A DNA stretch of 64,000 nucleotides from Petrachloros mirabilis ULC683 (GTDB taxonomy: Bacteria > Cyanobacteriota > Cyanobacteriia > Thermosynechococcales > Thermosynechococcaceae). The notes below the pieces were generated by a model, which saw nothing but the letters and a program-made list of their open reading frames with translations, was not told the origin of the DNA and did no database searches. Each line of letters begins with the position of its first letter. Position 1 is the stretch's first letter. The stretch is from the NCBI RefSeq assembly GCF_009939295.1, contig NZ_WVIC01000021.1, forward strand, positions 1-64,000, given 5' to 3'. Positions 8,252 to 18,127 of the stretch are shown piece by piece. The position numbers and the translations under genes were made by a program.

Positions 8252-9481
8252 ATGCACTCTGCACAACCTCAGACCGCTTCTTTGCTCGACAAGTTGCAAA
8301 GCGACCCGGCTTTTGAACACTTGCGGGAGCAAGCGCGTCAGGGGCAAGTCGAGACTAAACCTTCCATAACGGTATCTGGTTTTCTGTTCCTGCGCGGCCT
8401 CCTGCTGGCTGACCCCAAGGGCTTTTATGGGACGGCCTATGTGCCTCAAAAACTCAAGCAGGATGCAAAACACACGGCTTGGGTTGTCAGTGGCAGCAAT
8501 CTGGTGGACTTTGTGGGCAATTGGCCGCTGTTCTTTTTTGCTTTCAATACTTTCGGGACTCTGCCAGCATTGTTTGTGAGCGGCGTGATCAATCTGTGCC
8601 TGTTAAAGATGGGCAATGACTTGGCGGCTGGTACGGCTCGCCGACGAGCTGGAAATCGGGCTTGGTCTGCTTGGGCAACGGCGGGGTTGCTTACCCTGAA
8701 TTTGGTTCAAACGATTGCCTCGGGGGTCGGGGTGGAGCTGTTTAACAATCAGTCTCAGCTCAGCCAACAACGGGCGGCAGATCTCATCGAGTTGCAGCAG
8801 CAACAAGTTGAAGACCTTAAAACCCCAAGCACTCCCCGCTACGACGAGGTCAAAGCACAATGTGAAGCAGGGCAAGCGCAACTCGAAGCTCTGCCTCGTA
8901 CCCATCACCGTTGGGATTCGCTCTATGTACAACTCTATGGTGCTTTTGGCGACCAGACAGATTGGAGTCAAGAGCCCCTTGAAACTGCACCCATTTGTGA
9001 GCAGGCCAAGCTGTCATTGGCTCAAAGCTACAAAACCTATGAGACGGCTAAAGCCCATCTGGAGCAAAATCTCGCTCAACGGGTTGCCCTCGGCAATGAT
9101 GTGGTGTTTATCCAGCGATTTTATCCCGCGATCTATGACGAGAACTTTGATGCTGATGGCTATCTGCTGTCTGGCGTTGAAGCGGTTCAGTATGCGTTCA
9201 ACAATTTCTTTGCTCATCTGGCCAAGGGGCAGGTTGATCGCATTGCCCTGTCCCTGCTGTTCTTTTCAGTGTCTATCTTAACGAGTGTGGCTGCTTGTGC
9301 GATGACGTTTACGTTTGCACGTCGAGAGGACACGCAGCAATCTTGGGATGAACGGGTTCGTCGTGAGCGCGATCGCTGGCTTTACCATCAATGGCAACTG
9401 TTTCAGGCTCAGAAAGAAAACACCCCACATCGGGATCTTTCTTCGTCATCGGCGATGCAGACTGCTCACCGTAATAATTGA
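8252..9481 (+). CDS. Membrane protein with coiled-coil domain
   Basis: A 409-residue protein of unrecognised family. ATG 8252 is preceded by a perfect AGGAGG (8239-8244), which decides the start over earlier in-frame codons. Residues 83-118 hold a hydrophobic hairpin (NWPLFFFAFNTFG, ALFVSGVINLCLL), 138-164 a second membrane segment and 330-355 a last one (SLLFFSVSILTSVAACA). The roughly 165 residues between the last two are Gln/Glu-rich and coiled-coil-like, with cysteines at 204 and 249. A short charged tail follows. It lies 124 bases after the kinase-WYL gene on the same strand. Its function is unknown. Confidence 0.7.
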   Translation: MHSAQPQTASLLDKLQSDPAFEHLREQARQGQVETKPSITVSGFLFLRGLLLADPKGFYGTAYVPQKLKQDAKHTAWVVSGSNLVDFVGNWPLFFFAFNTFGTLPALFVSGVINLCLLKMGNDLAAGTARRRAGNRAWSAWATAGLLTLNLVQTIASGVGVELFNNQSQLSQQRAADLIELQQQQVEDLKTPSTPRYDEVKAQCEAGQAQLEALPRTHHRWDSLYVQLYGAFGDQTDWSQEPLETAPICEQAKLSLAQSYKTYETAKAHLEQNLAQRVALGNDVVFIQRFYPAIYDENFDADGYLLSGVEAVQYAFNNFFAHLAKGQVDRIALSLLFFSVSILTSVAACAMTFTFARREDTQQSWDERVRRERDRWLYHQWQLFQAQKENTPHRDLSSSSAMQTAHRNN

Positions 9482-9502
9482 CATCCCAACGCAAAATGAT
9501 CT

Positions 9503-11308
9503 CTAGCTCCAAAACTCATCCAGGTTGATCTCTGCGACCTCTTGTTGGACTTCCTGGAAGTAGTTGCTTTCGGTGAGCATGGCCACTTCTTGTTCCCGTT
9601 TTTTGTGATCGATTTCAATTTGTAGTTCGGCTAATTGCTTGCGTAATTGCTCCTCGCGCCGCTTGCGATCGCTAATATCCTGCACGATTCCTTCGTAGTA
9701 CAACACCTGACCACGACTGTCTTTGACCACCCGAGCATCCACTTCTACCCAGACCATACCGCCATCTTTGCAATAACAGCGGTACTCAAAATTCTTCACC
9801 GCATCCTGTTTCGTTAAGAGGGTTCTAAATTCAGCCCGCTTTTCTGGGTCAACATAGAGCTGTTTACCAATGTTGGTGACACTGGCTATCATCTCCCCAG
9901 GGGAATCATAGCCATAAATTCTGGCCAGAGCGGGATTGGCACTGATAAACTCCCCCGTGGGAGAAGACTGAAAAATCCCTTCTAGGGCATTTTCAAAAAT
10001 GCTGCGATAGTTTTCCTCGGCCAGCCGCAGAGCGTCAAAGGACTCCTTGAGCTGGGCCGCCATACCGTTAAAAGAAGCGGCCAGGGTGTCAATTTCAATA
10101 ATGGGACTGGGGTTGACCGGCTGCTCCAGTTGGCCCTCGGCCAGCTCGTTAGACGCTTGAGACAGGCGCAAGAGGGGGAGCGTCACCCAACGAGCGGTGA
10201 GGATGCCGATGGTAATGGCCACCCCGAGCGCCACCAGGGCTAATGCCACCGCATTGCGGCGACTCTCGTGAATCTGAGCCATGAAATCGGACTCTGGGAT
10301 GGCGAGTACCACCAGCCAGTCGAGGTTGTCGTCCTGAAACGGCATGGCCTGAACATAGTGCGGCTCGCCATCGAGGGTAAAATCTAGTTGCTGGATGGAT
10401 TGAATCTGGTCGAGCTCTCTAAATCGACGGGTTAAGTGTTCAGCCGTTGCCTGAATGGTGGCATTGGGGCTAGCCGTTGCCAACAAGCGTTCGCTGGCAC
10501 CGCCACGCTCTGCCACCATCGGTTCCTCAGAGGAGGTGGCAATCAATTGTCCTGATCGCTCCATGATAAAGGCCGTGCCGGTCTTGCCAATTTGCAGGTT
10601 TTTGAGGAAATGGTTTACCTCCCGGGGCAGGAAGAAGTCCGTCGCACAGACGCCGATCAGCTGGTTGTCCTGGCGATCGTAAACGGGCATGCTAGCGGTA
10701 ATGGTGGGAAATCCAGTGGCAAAGGCCAGATAGACATCGCTCCACACCGCCTGTTGGGTAGCCTTAGCGGCCTGGTACCAGGGGCGAGCGCGGGGGTCAT
10801 AGGGCTGATCTAAGGTGCCAATCTGGGCGGCGCGATTGCCCTGGGGGTCGAAGCCAAAGTCCTGACGAATAAAGTTGGTGGTTGCATTACTAAAGTGCAA
10901 AATGACCTGACCGCCATCCGCTTCTGAAGCCCGACTCACTCCGAAAAAAGCCCCTTGTTCATCGCCACAGTAGACGTAGCTCAGGGTGGGATAAATTTGC
11001 ATTTGTTCCCAGAATAGATATTCACCCCTAGGGGTAAGGATGTCCAAATCACCTTGGGCAACGGCACTGGCATTGAGGCGATTGATGGTCTTGGGGGCTG
11101 CTGTATAGGTCGTGAGCTTTTCGGTAATGCGATTGGTGAGCTCTGTGCGCAACTGGCTGGCGACATCGTTGACCGCCTGTTGACCGCTGCGATTCACAAT
11201 CAATCCCACCAGCCCCACCGCAGCAATAATTTGGATGATAAAGGGAACCACCAGGGTGGTCCGTAGGCGGAGTTTGCCCAGTGAGCTGCCCATCGTTTTA
11301 CCAATCAT
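9503..11308 (-). CDS. Cache-HAMP-PAS sensor protein without kinase domain
   Basis: A 601-residue membrane sensor. From the N-terminus it has one membrane helix ([19 protein letters not shown]), an extracytoplasmic double-Cache-type ligand domain ([20 protein letters not shown] is typical), a second helix ([17 protein letters not shown]), HAMP ([18 protein letters not shown]), PAS plus PAC ([18 protein letters not shown] to [12 protein letters not shown]) and a terminal coiled coil ending LDEFW. There is no His kinase, GGDEF, cyclase or phosphatase domain, so output must go through a partner. The gene overlaps the glutaminase gene. GGAGGGG upstream favours ATG 11308; 11317 and 11293 are alternatives. 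Confidence 0.85.
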   Translation of the reverse strand: MIGKTMGSSLGKLRLRTTLVVPFIIQIIAAVGLVGLIVNRSGQQAVNDVASQLRTELTNRITEKLTTYTAAPKTINRLNASAVAQGDLDILTPRGEYLFWEQMQIYPTLSYVYCGDEQGAFFGVSRASEADGGQVILHFSNATTNFIRQDFGFDPQGNRAAQIGTLDQPYDPRARPWYQAAKATQQAVWSDVYLAFATGFPTITASMPVYDRQDNQLIGVCATDFFLPREVNHFLKNLQIGKTGTAFIMERSGQLIATSSEEPMVAERGGASERLLATASPNATIQATAEHLTRRFRELDQIQSIQQLDFTLDGEPHYVQAMPFQDDNLDWLVVLAIPESDFMAQIHESRRNAVALALVALGVAITIGILTARWVTLPLLRLSQASNELAEGQLEQPVNPSPIIEIDTLAASFNGMAAQLKESFDALRLAEENYRSIFENALEGIFQSSPTGEFISANPALARIYGYDSPGEMIASVTNIGKQLYVDPEKRAEFRTLLTKQDAVKNFEYRCYCKDGGMVWVEVDARVVKDSRGQVLYYEGIVQDISDRKRREEQLRKQLAELQIEIDHKKREQEVAMLTESNYFQEVQQEVAEINLDEFWS

Positions 11309-12329
11309 TGAGGCCATCCCCTCCGGCAAGCCATTCTGCCAGGTTCCGGTCTGGTTTGGCGGCATTAAACAGATGCAGGCCAAAATCCCGAGAGAGGTCT
11401 TCGCAGACTTTGATGCCGCGCACACTATTCCCCTTGGCATCCAGCGGGGGGGAAAAGGTGCCAATGCCGAGTTGGCCAGGAACCACGGCTGTAATGCCAC
11501 CGCCAACCCCACTCTTGGCCGGCATCCCCACCCGATAGCACCATTCGCCGGAGGCGTCATACATGCCACAGGTGAGCATCACGCTAATCACGTCCTGCAC
11601 ATAGCGTTCGTCGATGGCTCGTTCTTGGGTGACCGGGTTCACCCCGCCATTGGCCAGGGTGGCAGCCATCATCGCCAGATCTTTGGCATTCACCAGGATG
11701 GAGCATTGCTGAAAGTAGAGATCTAGGGTTTCATCGATGCGATCGCTGACCATACCAAAGTTCAACATCAGGTAGGCCATGGCCCGATTGCGATAGCCCG
11801 TTGCCTTTTCCGAGAGAAAGACGGGCACATTGATGTCATGCTCTCGACCGGTGTAGCGTTTGAACATGGCTAGCAAACGCTTGAGGCGTTCGGTGCTGTT
11901 GGCTCCCTTAATCAAGTCGGCTGTTGCGATCGCACCCGCATTGACCATGGGGTTACAGGGACGGTTAGTGGCCTCATCCAAAACGATGGCATTAAAGGCT
12001 TCGCCGGTTGGCTCCACATTCACCTTGCTGTTGACAGACTCTCGGCCATAATCTTCCAGAGCCAAACCAAACACAAAGGCTTTAGAAATAGACTGGATCG
12101 TAAACAACTGGTCGCAATTGCCGACTTCAAAGACTTGCCCCTCAGCCGTAATTACGCAAATGCCAAACCACTCAGGTTTGGCCAGCGCCAACTCCGGAAT
12201 ATAGTCAGCCACCGCCCCATCATCCAGGGAGCGGTATCTTTCGTAGAGATCATTGAGATAGTTCCGAAAAGGAGAAGTGACCGCAGTAATAGAACTGGCC
12301 AGGGATTGCAAATCTCCGAAACCTGACAT
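11298..12329 (-). CDS. glsA: Glutaminase A
   Basis: A 343-residue protein of the serine-dependent beta-lactamase-like glutaminase family, which hydrolyses L-glutamine to glutamate and ammonia. The catalytic S-x-x-K lies in [18 protein letters not shown]. Other family marks are [19 protein letters not shown], and GMYDASGEW with [12 protein letters not shown] near the C-terminus. It begins 5 bases after the MinD-like gene and overlaps the sensor gene, so the three form one minus-strand operon. The pairing suggests a regulated glutamine or nitrogen function. That link is inferred from neighbours only. Confidence 0.93.
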   Translation of the reverse strand: MSGFGDLQSLASSITAVTSPFRNYLNDLYERYRSLDDGAVADYIPELALAKPEWFGICVITAEGQVFEVGNCDQLFTIQSISKAFVFGLALEDYGRESVNSKVNVEPTGEAFNAIVLDEATNRPCNPMVNAGAIATADLIKGANSTERLKRLLAMFKRYTGREHDINVPVFLSEKATGYRNRAMAYLMLNFGMVSDRIDETLDLYFQQCSILVNAKDLAMMAATLANGGVNPVTQERAIDERYVQDVISVMLTCGMYDASGEWCYRVGMPAKSGVGGGITAVVPGQLGIGTFSPPLDAKGNSVRGIKVCEDLSRDFGLHLFNAAKPDRNLAEWLAGGDGLNDW

Positions 12330-12334
12330 AGACC

Positions 12335-13093
12335 TTACCCTTCAACAATTTGCTGTGCGACTTTCCGGAATTCTTGGCTGACGGGATGTTCAGGATACTT
12401 CACACAAAAGACCCCTTCACTGGCGAGCTGCACAATATCTTCTGACAGGGGAAAAACTCCGGCCACGGTTTCGTGGTAGGTCTCCTCGACCTTCTGCTTT
12501 AGAGCCTCTGGATTGAGCTGACTATGAGCCTTGTTGATCGCCAGCAGCATTTTGCGTACCTTGAGTTGTCGGGCCACATCAATTGTGACGGCGGTTCCCT
12601 GATAATCCTGCTTGTCTGGGCGCACGATCAACATCAGAATATGGGAAATGGCAATGGATAAAAAGGTTTCTTTGGATAAACCTGGATGGGTATCAATAAA
12701 CAGGTAATCTAACTGAAGAGACTTAACCAGAGCGCGAAACCCATCGTTCATGAGCTTGACATCGTAGCCATCCTTCAAAATTCTGGCAATGTCATCGGCT
12801 TTGACGCTGGATGGCACCAGATACAGGCAACCCTCCCCTGTCAAGCCAATATTGGCACTGACATCATAGGCCGCATCTGTAATCGGATTGTCTCCCCAGA
12901 GATAATTATTAAGGGTGGTAGTTGTCTGCTCCGGTTCTAGGCAAAATAAGTTGTGAATACCGGGCGAGGGCACATCTGTGTCTACCACCCCCACACGATT
13001 ACCCAGTGCCGCGATCGTGGATGCCAAATTGGCGGTAAAGTTAGATTTGCCGGTGCCGCCTCGGTAGGAATGAATGGAAACAACTTTGGGCAT
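12335..13093 (-). CDS. MinD/ParA-like ATPase
   Basis: A 252-residue deviant Walker A ATPase: [17 protein letters not shown] carries the signature [16 protein letters not shown] the Walker A', and [13 protein letters not shown] the Walker B. These enzymes form ATP-bound dimers that position partners on membranes or DNA. No ParB gene is adjacent, and the gene is chromosomal and first in an operon with glutaminase and a Cache-HAMP-PAS sensor, so a regulatory or localising role is more likely than plasmid partition. It lacks an obvious amphipathic membrane-targeting helix at the C-terminus. Confidence 0.88.
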   Translation of the reverse strand: MPKVVSIHSYRGGTGKSNFTANLASTIAALGNRVGVVDTDVPSPGIHNLFCLEPEQTTTTLNNYLWGDNPITDAAYDVSANIGLTGEGCLYLVPSSVKADDIARILKDGYDVKLMNDGFRALVKSLQLDYLFIDTHPGLSKETFLSIAISHILMLIVRPDKQDYQGTAVTIDVARQLKVRKMLLAINKAHSQLNPEALKQKVEETYHETVAGVFPLSEDIVQLASEGVFCVKYPEHPVSQEFRKVAQQIVEG

Positions 13094-13269
13094 TTTTACG
13101 ATAGGGTAATTGACACAGAATTACTTGTGGCTAAAATAAAATTAGCTGGAATTTCAAAAGTATAAATTGCCCCGACTAGTTATGTAGGCTCTCTTAAGTC
13201 TGGGATTAAAAATGTATCACTTGATACAGAAAGAGGCTTTTCAAGTCCTCTGACAGCAGCTAGCCCCCT

Positions 13270-13750
13270 GTGGGGATCATTTGCGTGTCCTGGCAATTAG
13301 CTGTCCGGACGGTGAGCATTTGCTGGACTACTTACGAACGCTCATCAATACTGTCGTGCCTCTGCCCTGTTCCTTAATCTGGCAAACCGATGGCCGCCCC
13401 AGGAGTGGCGATATTGGGGATGGGGCAACGCGATTAAACTCGGGTGAAAAGTCTTGGCGGCGAAATTACCGGGCTATGTGCAGTTGGCAGGCGGCACAAA
13501 CGGGCATACAGTTGCTAAACTCAAAGCGTTCGGGATGTTGCGTTCTGTTTGGGTTGAGCCCCAGCGATTACCGCTAGACTGCGATGCCTCAGAGGCAGTT
13601 GCAGCTCATCGCCCCTATGGTGCCGGAGTGGCTTACGGCCGCTACGCCTGCAAGCAATTGGGTGGGTGACCTTTTAGAGAAATTGGAGGCGGTATCCGGT
13701 GCCGAGTTAGAGGCCGTTCTGAATCATGCATTCACCCTCTCCCATTGCCC
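13270..13750 (+). pseudogene. ldpA: Decayed 3' part of ldpA
   Basis: Three frames in turn encode pieces that together resemble the C-terminal region of LdpA, the Fe-S protein that affects circadian period: SCPDGEHLLDYLRTL and LIWQTDGRPRSGDIGDGATR (frame from 13281), then LPGYVQLAGGTNGHTVAKLK (frame from 13454), then GAGVAYGRYACKQLGG and a final helical tail. Frameshifts and the missing 5' part show it is not functional. LdpA recognition is from memory of its conserved blocks. Its position just upstream of the R3H ATPase gene also fits my recollection of cyanobacterial gene order. Confidence 0.65.
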
Positions 13751-15472
13751 ATGGCTGATGATATGCCCGTAGATGGCCAAGTTTTGACTGACGACTTAGA
13801 TACCCTGTTGGCGATTTTGCCAGAAACGCTGCGATCGCAGCTCTTGGCTCACCCCCAGCGCACCCAATTGATTGAAGTGGTGCTAGATCTGGGGCGCTAC
13901 CCGGAAGCCCGGTTTCCCAAGCAGGCAGACTTTTTAGCCCAAGTGCCCATCACTCGTGAAGATTTAGATTACTGTATTCAGCGGGTGGGGCACTTCAGTG
14001 GCGATAACCGGGCTGGCATTGAGCGCACCCTGCACCGAATTAGTGCCATGCGCAATCGCCAGGGCGTCATTATTGGTCTCACCTGCCGAGTGGGTCGAGC
14101 CGTGTTTGGCACCACCAGCATGATTCGTGATTTGGTGGATAGTGGTCGGTCAATCTTGCTCCTGGGTCGCCCCGGCGTGGGCAAGACCACGGCGCTGCGC
14201 GAAATTGCCCGAGTCTTGGCCGATGACCTGCTCAAGCGAGTAGTGATTATTGACACCTCTAATGAAATTGCCGGAGATGGAGATGTGCCCCACCCAGCCA
14301 TTGGGCGGGCACGGCGAATGCAGGTGGCGCAGCCGGAGTTGCAACATCAGGTGATGATTGAGGCGGTAGAAAACCACATGCCAGAAGTGATCGTCATTGA
14401 TGAAATTGGCACCGAGCTAGAGGCCCTGGCCGCCCGCACCATTGCCGAGCGGGGTGTGCAGTTGATTGGCACCGCCCATGGCAACCAAATTGAAAACCTG
14501 ATTAAAAACCCCACCCTCTCCGATTTGGTAGGCGGCATTCAGTCCGTCACCCTGGGGGATGACGAGGCGCGGCGACGGGGCAGCCAAAAGAGTGTCTTAG
14601 AGCGCAAGGCACCCCCCACCTTTGAAATTGCCGTAGAAATGCTGGAGCGCAACCGTTGGGTGGTTCACGATGAGGTAGCCGCGACGGTGGATCATCTCCT
14701 GCGTGGCCGGATGCCGACCCCCCAAGTGCGCACCCTCAGCGACAATGGCGAGGTGGACATTACCCGACCCCCTGCCCAAGCACCGCTGCCAGAGTTGCCA
14801 AAAGTGGTACCGCTGGGCTGGCAGACCGCCGGGCAAATGCTGCCAGTGCCCACCCGTACTGAACCCTCGGAGATTGCCCCTGAGACCCATCACTTTCAGA
14901 CCCTACTGGATGCTTCCTGGTCTCAAGAGTTGGGGCTATCTGCCAGCGCAGGGCCCAATGGCGAAGACTTGCCTCTGCATATTTACCCCTATGCGGTCAG
15001 CCGCTCCCAGCTCGATCAGGTAGTGCGTACCCTCAATTTGCCCATTGTGCTCACCCAGGACTTAGAACATGCCGATGTGGTGCTGGCACTGCGATCGCAC
15101 CTCAAAAACCACTCCAAATTGCGGCACATGGCCAAGAATCGGCAGTTGCCCATCCATACAATCAAAGCCAGTACCATCCCTCAAATTGCCCGGGGACTGC
15201 GCCGCCTCCTGAACATGGAAGAACCCGGCACCCCCGAGATTGCCGACATGCGGATGTTTACCAGCAGTAGCGAAGACGACGAAATCGAAGCCCTCGAAGA
15301 AGCCCGACTGGCCGTAGAGCAAATTGTGATTCCCCAGGGTCAGCCTGTGGAGCTGCTACCCCGCTCCGCCAGCGTCCGCAAAATGCAGCACGAGCTGATT
15401 GAACACTATCGCTTGCAATCTCAAAGCTTTGGCGAAGAACCCAATCGCCGCCTGCGAATTTATCCCGCCTAG
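13751..15472 (+). CDS. R3H domain AAA ATPase, Ycf45-like
   Basis: A 573-residue protein. The N-terminal half is a SpoIIIAA/Ycf45-type AAA ATPase: Walker A LLGRPGVGKTTALREIA, Walker B VIVIDEIGTE, and a following GTAHGNQIENLIKNPTL. The C-terminal part carries an R3H-type nucleic-acid-binding region near LPRSASVRKMQHELIEHY. ATG 13751 was chosen over the TTG at 13745. The family is conserved in cyanobacteria and red-algal plastids, with unknown cellular function. Its TAG stop shares bases with the stop of the convergent Uma2 gene. Confidence 0.88.
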   Translation: MADDMPVDGQVLTDDLDTLLAILPETLRSQLLAHPQRTQLIEVVLDLGRYPEARFPKQADFLAQVPITREDLDYCIQRVGHFSGDNRAGIERTLHRISAMRNRQGVIIGLTCRVGRAVFGTTSMIRDLVDSGRSILLLGRPGVGKTTALREIARVLADDLLKRVVIIDTSNEIAGDGDVPHPAIGRARRMQVAQPELQHQVMIEAVENHMPEVIVIDEIGTELEALAARTIAERGVQLIGTAHGNQIENLIKNPTLSDLVGGIQSVTLGDDEARRRGSQKSVLERKAPPTFEIAVEMLERNRWVVHDEVAATVDHLLRGRMPTPQVRTLSDNGEVDITRPPAQAPLPELPKVVPLGWQTAGQMLPVPTRTEPSEIAPETHHFQTLLDASWSQELGLSASAGPNGEDLPLHIYPYAVSRSQLDQVVRTLNLPIVLTQDLEHADVVLALRSHLKNHSKLRHMAKNRQLPIHTIKASTIPQIARGLRRLLNMEEPGTPEIADMRMFTSSSEDDEIEALEEARLAVEQIVIPQGQPVELLPRSASVRKMQHELIEHYRLQSQSFGEEPNRRLRIYPA

Positions 15473-16134
15473 TGGTCTGATGGCAATGACAGTGCTTGGC
15501 AAAAATGCCGCACAGCGCTCACAACCGTTAAATCGGTTTCGATCTCCCGAAGCTGAATCCACCGCAGAAGCTGCCCAGCCGTGACAGCGGGAAAAGCCAA
15601 GCTGCACTCAACAGATTGAATCTGGCTTCCCCGTAAGTCCAGAATTTGGATTTGACTTTTGCGATAAATCCACACTTCTGGCACCCCAAGCGCTTGATAG
15701 ATAGCTAGCTTGAACCCAGAAGCACTGGCAATATCCACCTCGACCGCCAGATCAGGCGGTAAATTTGCTGGAATGTCAGGGTTTAAACCCTGGATTCGAT
15801 CGGCATGTTGAATATAAAAGCAGCTATCTGGCTCAATTCCTTGATCCAAATCTTCACGGTTCCAGGTTGTTGAACCCAGATCAACAATCCCTAAGCCTAG
15901 TTCTTCTGCTAAGGCAAAAATGATCCTGCCCAACAGGCGGTTGATCAGCTCGTGCATCAGGCTTGGCATCCGCAGTTCTAACACCCCCTGGTGATAGGTC
16001 AACCGGGTAGTGCGTGCGTCTCCCAGTTCTGCCAAAGCGAGCTGATAGTGCTTCCAGGTCAGACCAGAAACAGTGACGGCACTGCCGGGAGACAGCACCA
16101 GTTGACTCAACGGGGCAGCAAGCGCAACGACCAT
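15469..16134 (-). CDS. Uma2 family endonuclease-like protein
   Basis: A 221-residue Uma2 protein. Marks are LTWKHYQLALAELG at the N-terminus, YHQGVLELRMPS, PDSCFYIQHADRI, PDLAVEVDIASASGFKLAIY (nuclease-core E and K) and VPEVWIYRK. It is a different branch from the three other Uma2 genes of the window. Its stop codon overlaps that of the R3H ATPase gene on the opposite strand, so the two transcripts converge with no spacer. Confidence 0.87.
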   Translation of the reverse strand: MVVALAAPLSQLVLSPGSAVTVSGLTWKHYQLALAELGDARTTRLTYHQGVLELRMPSLMHELINRLLGRIIFALAEELGLGIVDLGSTTWNREDLDQGIEPDSCFYIQHADRIQGLNPDIPANLPPDLAVEVDIASASGFKLAIYQALGVPEVWIYRKSQIQILDLRGSQIQSVECSLAFPAVTAGQLLRWIQLREIETDLTVVSAVRHFCQALSLPSDH

Positions 16135-16352
16135 GGGAAAACCCTTAAGGTGGGTTCAGAGGCTTCAGAGGGGAAAATCAGCACTTCCGAGGGAAAGAGT
16201 ATGTCACACTGAAAATCTGTGCATTGCTCTGCTACGCAGTCTAGTCTGGCTCAGGCTCGACTGCAATGCTGTTGAGTATCGGGATGCGGCCGTCGCCCCA
16301 TCTGGGGCTGAACTACATCCTGGCTGTAAGAGTGAACGTCAACCACTGTGTT

Positions 16353-17363
16353 ATGGACAAACCGCGCATTCTGTCTGGGGTACAGCCCACTGGCACTCCA
16401 CACCTGGGGAACTATCTCGGGGCTATCCGCAACTGGGTGATCCAACAAACCCAGTATGACAACTATTTTTTCATTGCCGATCTCCATGCGATTACGGTTC
16501 CCCATGACCCCACCACCCTGGCCGAAAATACCTATCGGCTGGCAGCCCTCTATTTAGCTTGTGGGCTAGATCTCAACTGCACCACTATCTTTGTGCAGTC
16601 CCACGTCTCGGCTCATGCAGAATTGGCCTGGCTTTTAAACTGCATCACGCCCCTCAACTGGCTAGAGCGCATGATTCAGTTCAAAGAAAAAGCACTCAAA
16701 CAAGGAGAAAACGTCAGCATCGGCCTCCTGGACTATCCCGTGCTCCAAGCCGCCGATATTTTGCTCTATCAGGCAGACCAGGTACCCGTAGGCGAAGACC
16801 AAAAGCAGCATCTGGAGCTGACCCGCGACATTGCCGCCCGGTTTAACTTTCAATACGCCTCTGAAGAAAAGCCAATTTTGAAGGTGCCTGAGCCGCTTAT
16901 TCAAACCGAGGGGGCGCGCATTATGAGCCTCACCGATGGCACCCGCAAAATGTCCAAGTCAGATCCCTCTGAACTAAGCCGGATTAACCTGCTCGACAGC
17001 CCCGATGAGATCCGTAAAAAAATTAAACGCTGTAAGACTGACCCCGTTAGGGGCTTAGCTTTTGATGACCCTGAGCGCCCAGAATGCCAGAATCTGCTCA
17101 CCCTCTACCAGCTGCTCTCTGGGCAAACCAAAGCAGCCGTGGCCGCAGACTGTGCAGACATGGGCTGGGGACAATTTAAGCCCTTGCTCGCCGACACTGT
17201 GGTTGCAGCCCTTGCCCCTATTCAGTCGAAGTGTCATGAGCTGATGCGCGATCGCACCCATCTCGAAAACGTCCTTAAAACCGGACGCGAGCAAGCCGCC
17301 GCCATTGCCAACACCACCCTCGCTCAAGTTCGCCATGCCCTTGGCTACGCGCCCCCCCGCTAA
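16353..17363 (+). CDS. trpS: Tryptophanyl-tRNA synthetase
   Basis: A 336-residue class I aminoacyl-tRNA synthetase that charges tRNA-Trp. The HIGH-equivalent is PTGTPHLGNYLGA near residue 12 and the KMSKS loop is RKMSKSDPSELSRI. YQADQVPVGEDQKQHLELTR is diagnostic of TrpRS. The length is normal. ATG 16353 is chosen because the upstream extension to 16266 has no family similarity. The gene stands alone, with a miniature element just downstream. Confidence 0.96.
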   Translation: MDKPRILSGVQPTGTPHLGNYLGAIRNWVIQQTQYDNYFFIADLHAITVPHDPTTLAENTYRLAALYLACGLDLNCTTIFVQSHVSAHAELAWLLNCITPLNWLERMIQFKEKALKQGENVSIGLLDYPVLQAADILLYQADQVPVGEDQKQHLELTRDIAARFNFQYASEEKPILKVPEPLIQTEGARIMSLTDGTRKMSKSDPSELSRINLLDSPDEIRKKIKRCKTDPVRGLAFDDPERPECQNLLTLYQLLSGQTKAAVAADCADMGWGQFKPLLADTVVAALAPIQSKCHELMRDRTHLENVLKTGREQAAAIANTTLAQVRHALGYAPPR

Positions 17364-17406
17364 GAAAAGCGGCTGCCTCAATTGATACACTGGTTAGAAT
17401 ATCTCA

Positions 17407-17546
17407 GAGACTGTTTTAAAAGTCTTCCCATGCTCTACATTCGCCCCCCAACCCCCCATTCTGGGGGGCTTTGATCACTCTTAAGTCCCCCAGAATGGGG
17501 GATTTAGGGGCGGGTGCAAGGCGTTTGAATCTTTTCAAACCAGTTC
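17407..17546. repeat. GAG-type miniature element between trpS and ycf3
   Basis: A 140-bp copy flanked by C-TCA-G on both sides (17403-17407 and 17546-17550). The ends are GAGACTGTTTTAAAAG and, as right complement, GAACTGGTTTGAAAAG. The core has CCCCCCATTCTGGGGGG and CCCCCAGAATGGGGG palindromes that could also terminate trpS transcription. Confidence 0.82.
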
Positions 17547-17594
17547 TCAGGTTTCCTGAATCCCCCTTACTTCTGTCGTGAATCGAGGCACCCT

Positions 17595-18116
17595 ATGCCC
17601 AGAACGCAACGCAACGATAATTTCATTGACAAATCTTTCACCGTCATGGCGGATCTAATCCTCAAAATGATGCCCGCCAGCCGCCAAGAGAAAGAAGCCT
17701 TCGCCTACTATCGAGATGGCATGGCCGCTCAATCCGATGGAGAATATGCTGAAGCCCTCGAAAACTACGAAGAAGCCCTCCGGCTAGAAGCAGACACCAA
17801 CGACCGCAGCTATATCCTCTACAACATTGGCCTAATTCACGCTAGCAACGGTGAACATGAAAGAGCCCTAAACTACTACGCCGAAGCCATTGAACTCAAT
17901 CCACGTATGCCCCAAGCCCTGAACAATGTGGCCGTAATCTATCATTACCAAGGTGAGCGCGCCGAAGAAGCAGGAAAAACCGAAGAAGCCGACGCCTTAT
18001 TTAACCAAGCAGCCGAATTTTGGAAGCGCGCCATTCGGCTAGCGCCCAACAACTATATCGAAGCCCAAAACTGGCTCAAAACCACCGGACGCTCCACCAT
18101 GGACGTATATTTTTAG
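17595..18116 (+). CDS. ycf3: Photosystem I assembly protein Ycf3
   Basis: A 173-residue protein with the conserved start [20 protein letters not shown] and three TPR units (about 35-68, 72-105 and 120-153, for example [20 protein letters not shown]). Ycf3 is a thylakoid-associated chaperone needed to assemble PsaA/PsaB. It ends 11 bases before gatC and is probably co-transcribed with it. Confidence 0.96.
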   Translation: MPRTQRNDNFIDKSFTVMADLILKMMPASRQEKEAFAYYRDGMAAQSDGEYAEALENYEEALRLEADTNDRSYILYNIGLIHASNGEHERALNYYAEAIELNPRMPQALNNVAVIYHYQGERAEEAGKTEEADALFNQAAEFWKRAIRLAPNNYIEAQNWLKTTGRSTMDVYF

Positions 18117-18127
18117 CAGGACACCCA

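Noticed and set aside
11309-11569. N-terminal extension of the Cache-HAMP-PAS protein to 11569
   Set aside because: It would lie wholly inside the glutaminase gene in another frame; ATG 11308 with GGAGGGG upstream fits the first membrane helix.
13281-13577. Independent 98-residue gene upstream of the R3H ATPase gene
   Set aside because: Its content together with the next two frames reads as one broken LdpA C-terminal region, so it is treated as a pseudogene.
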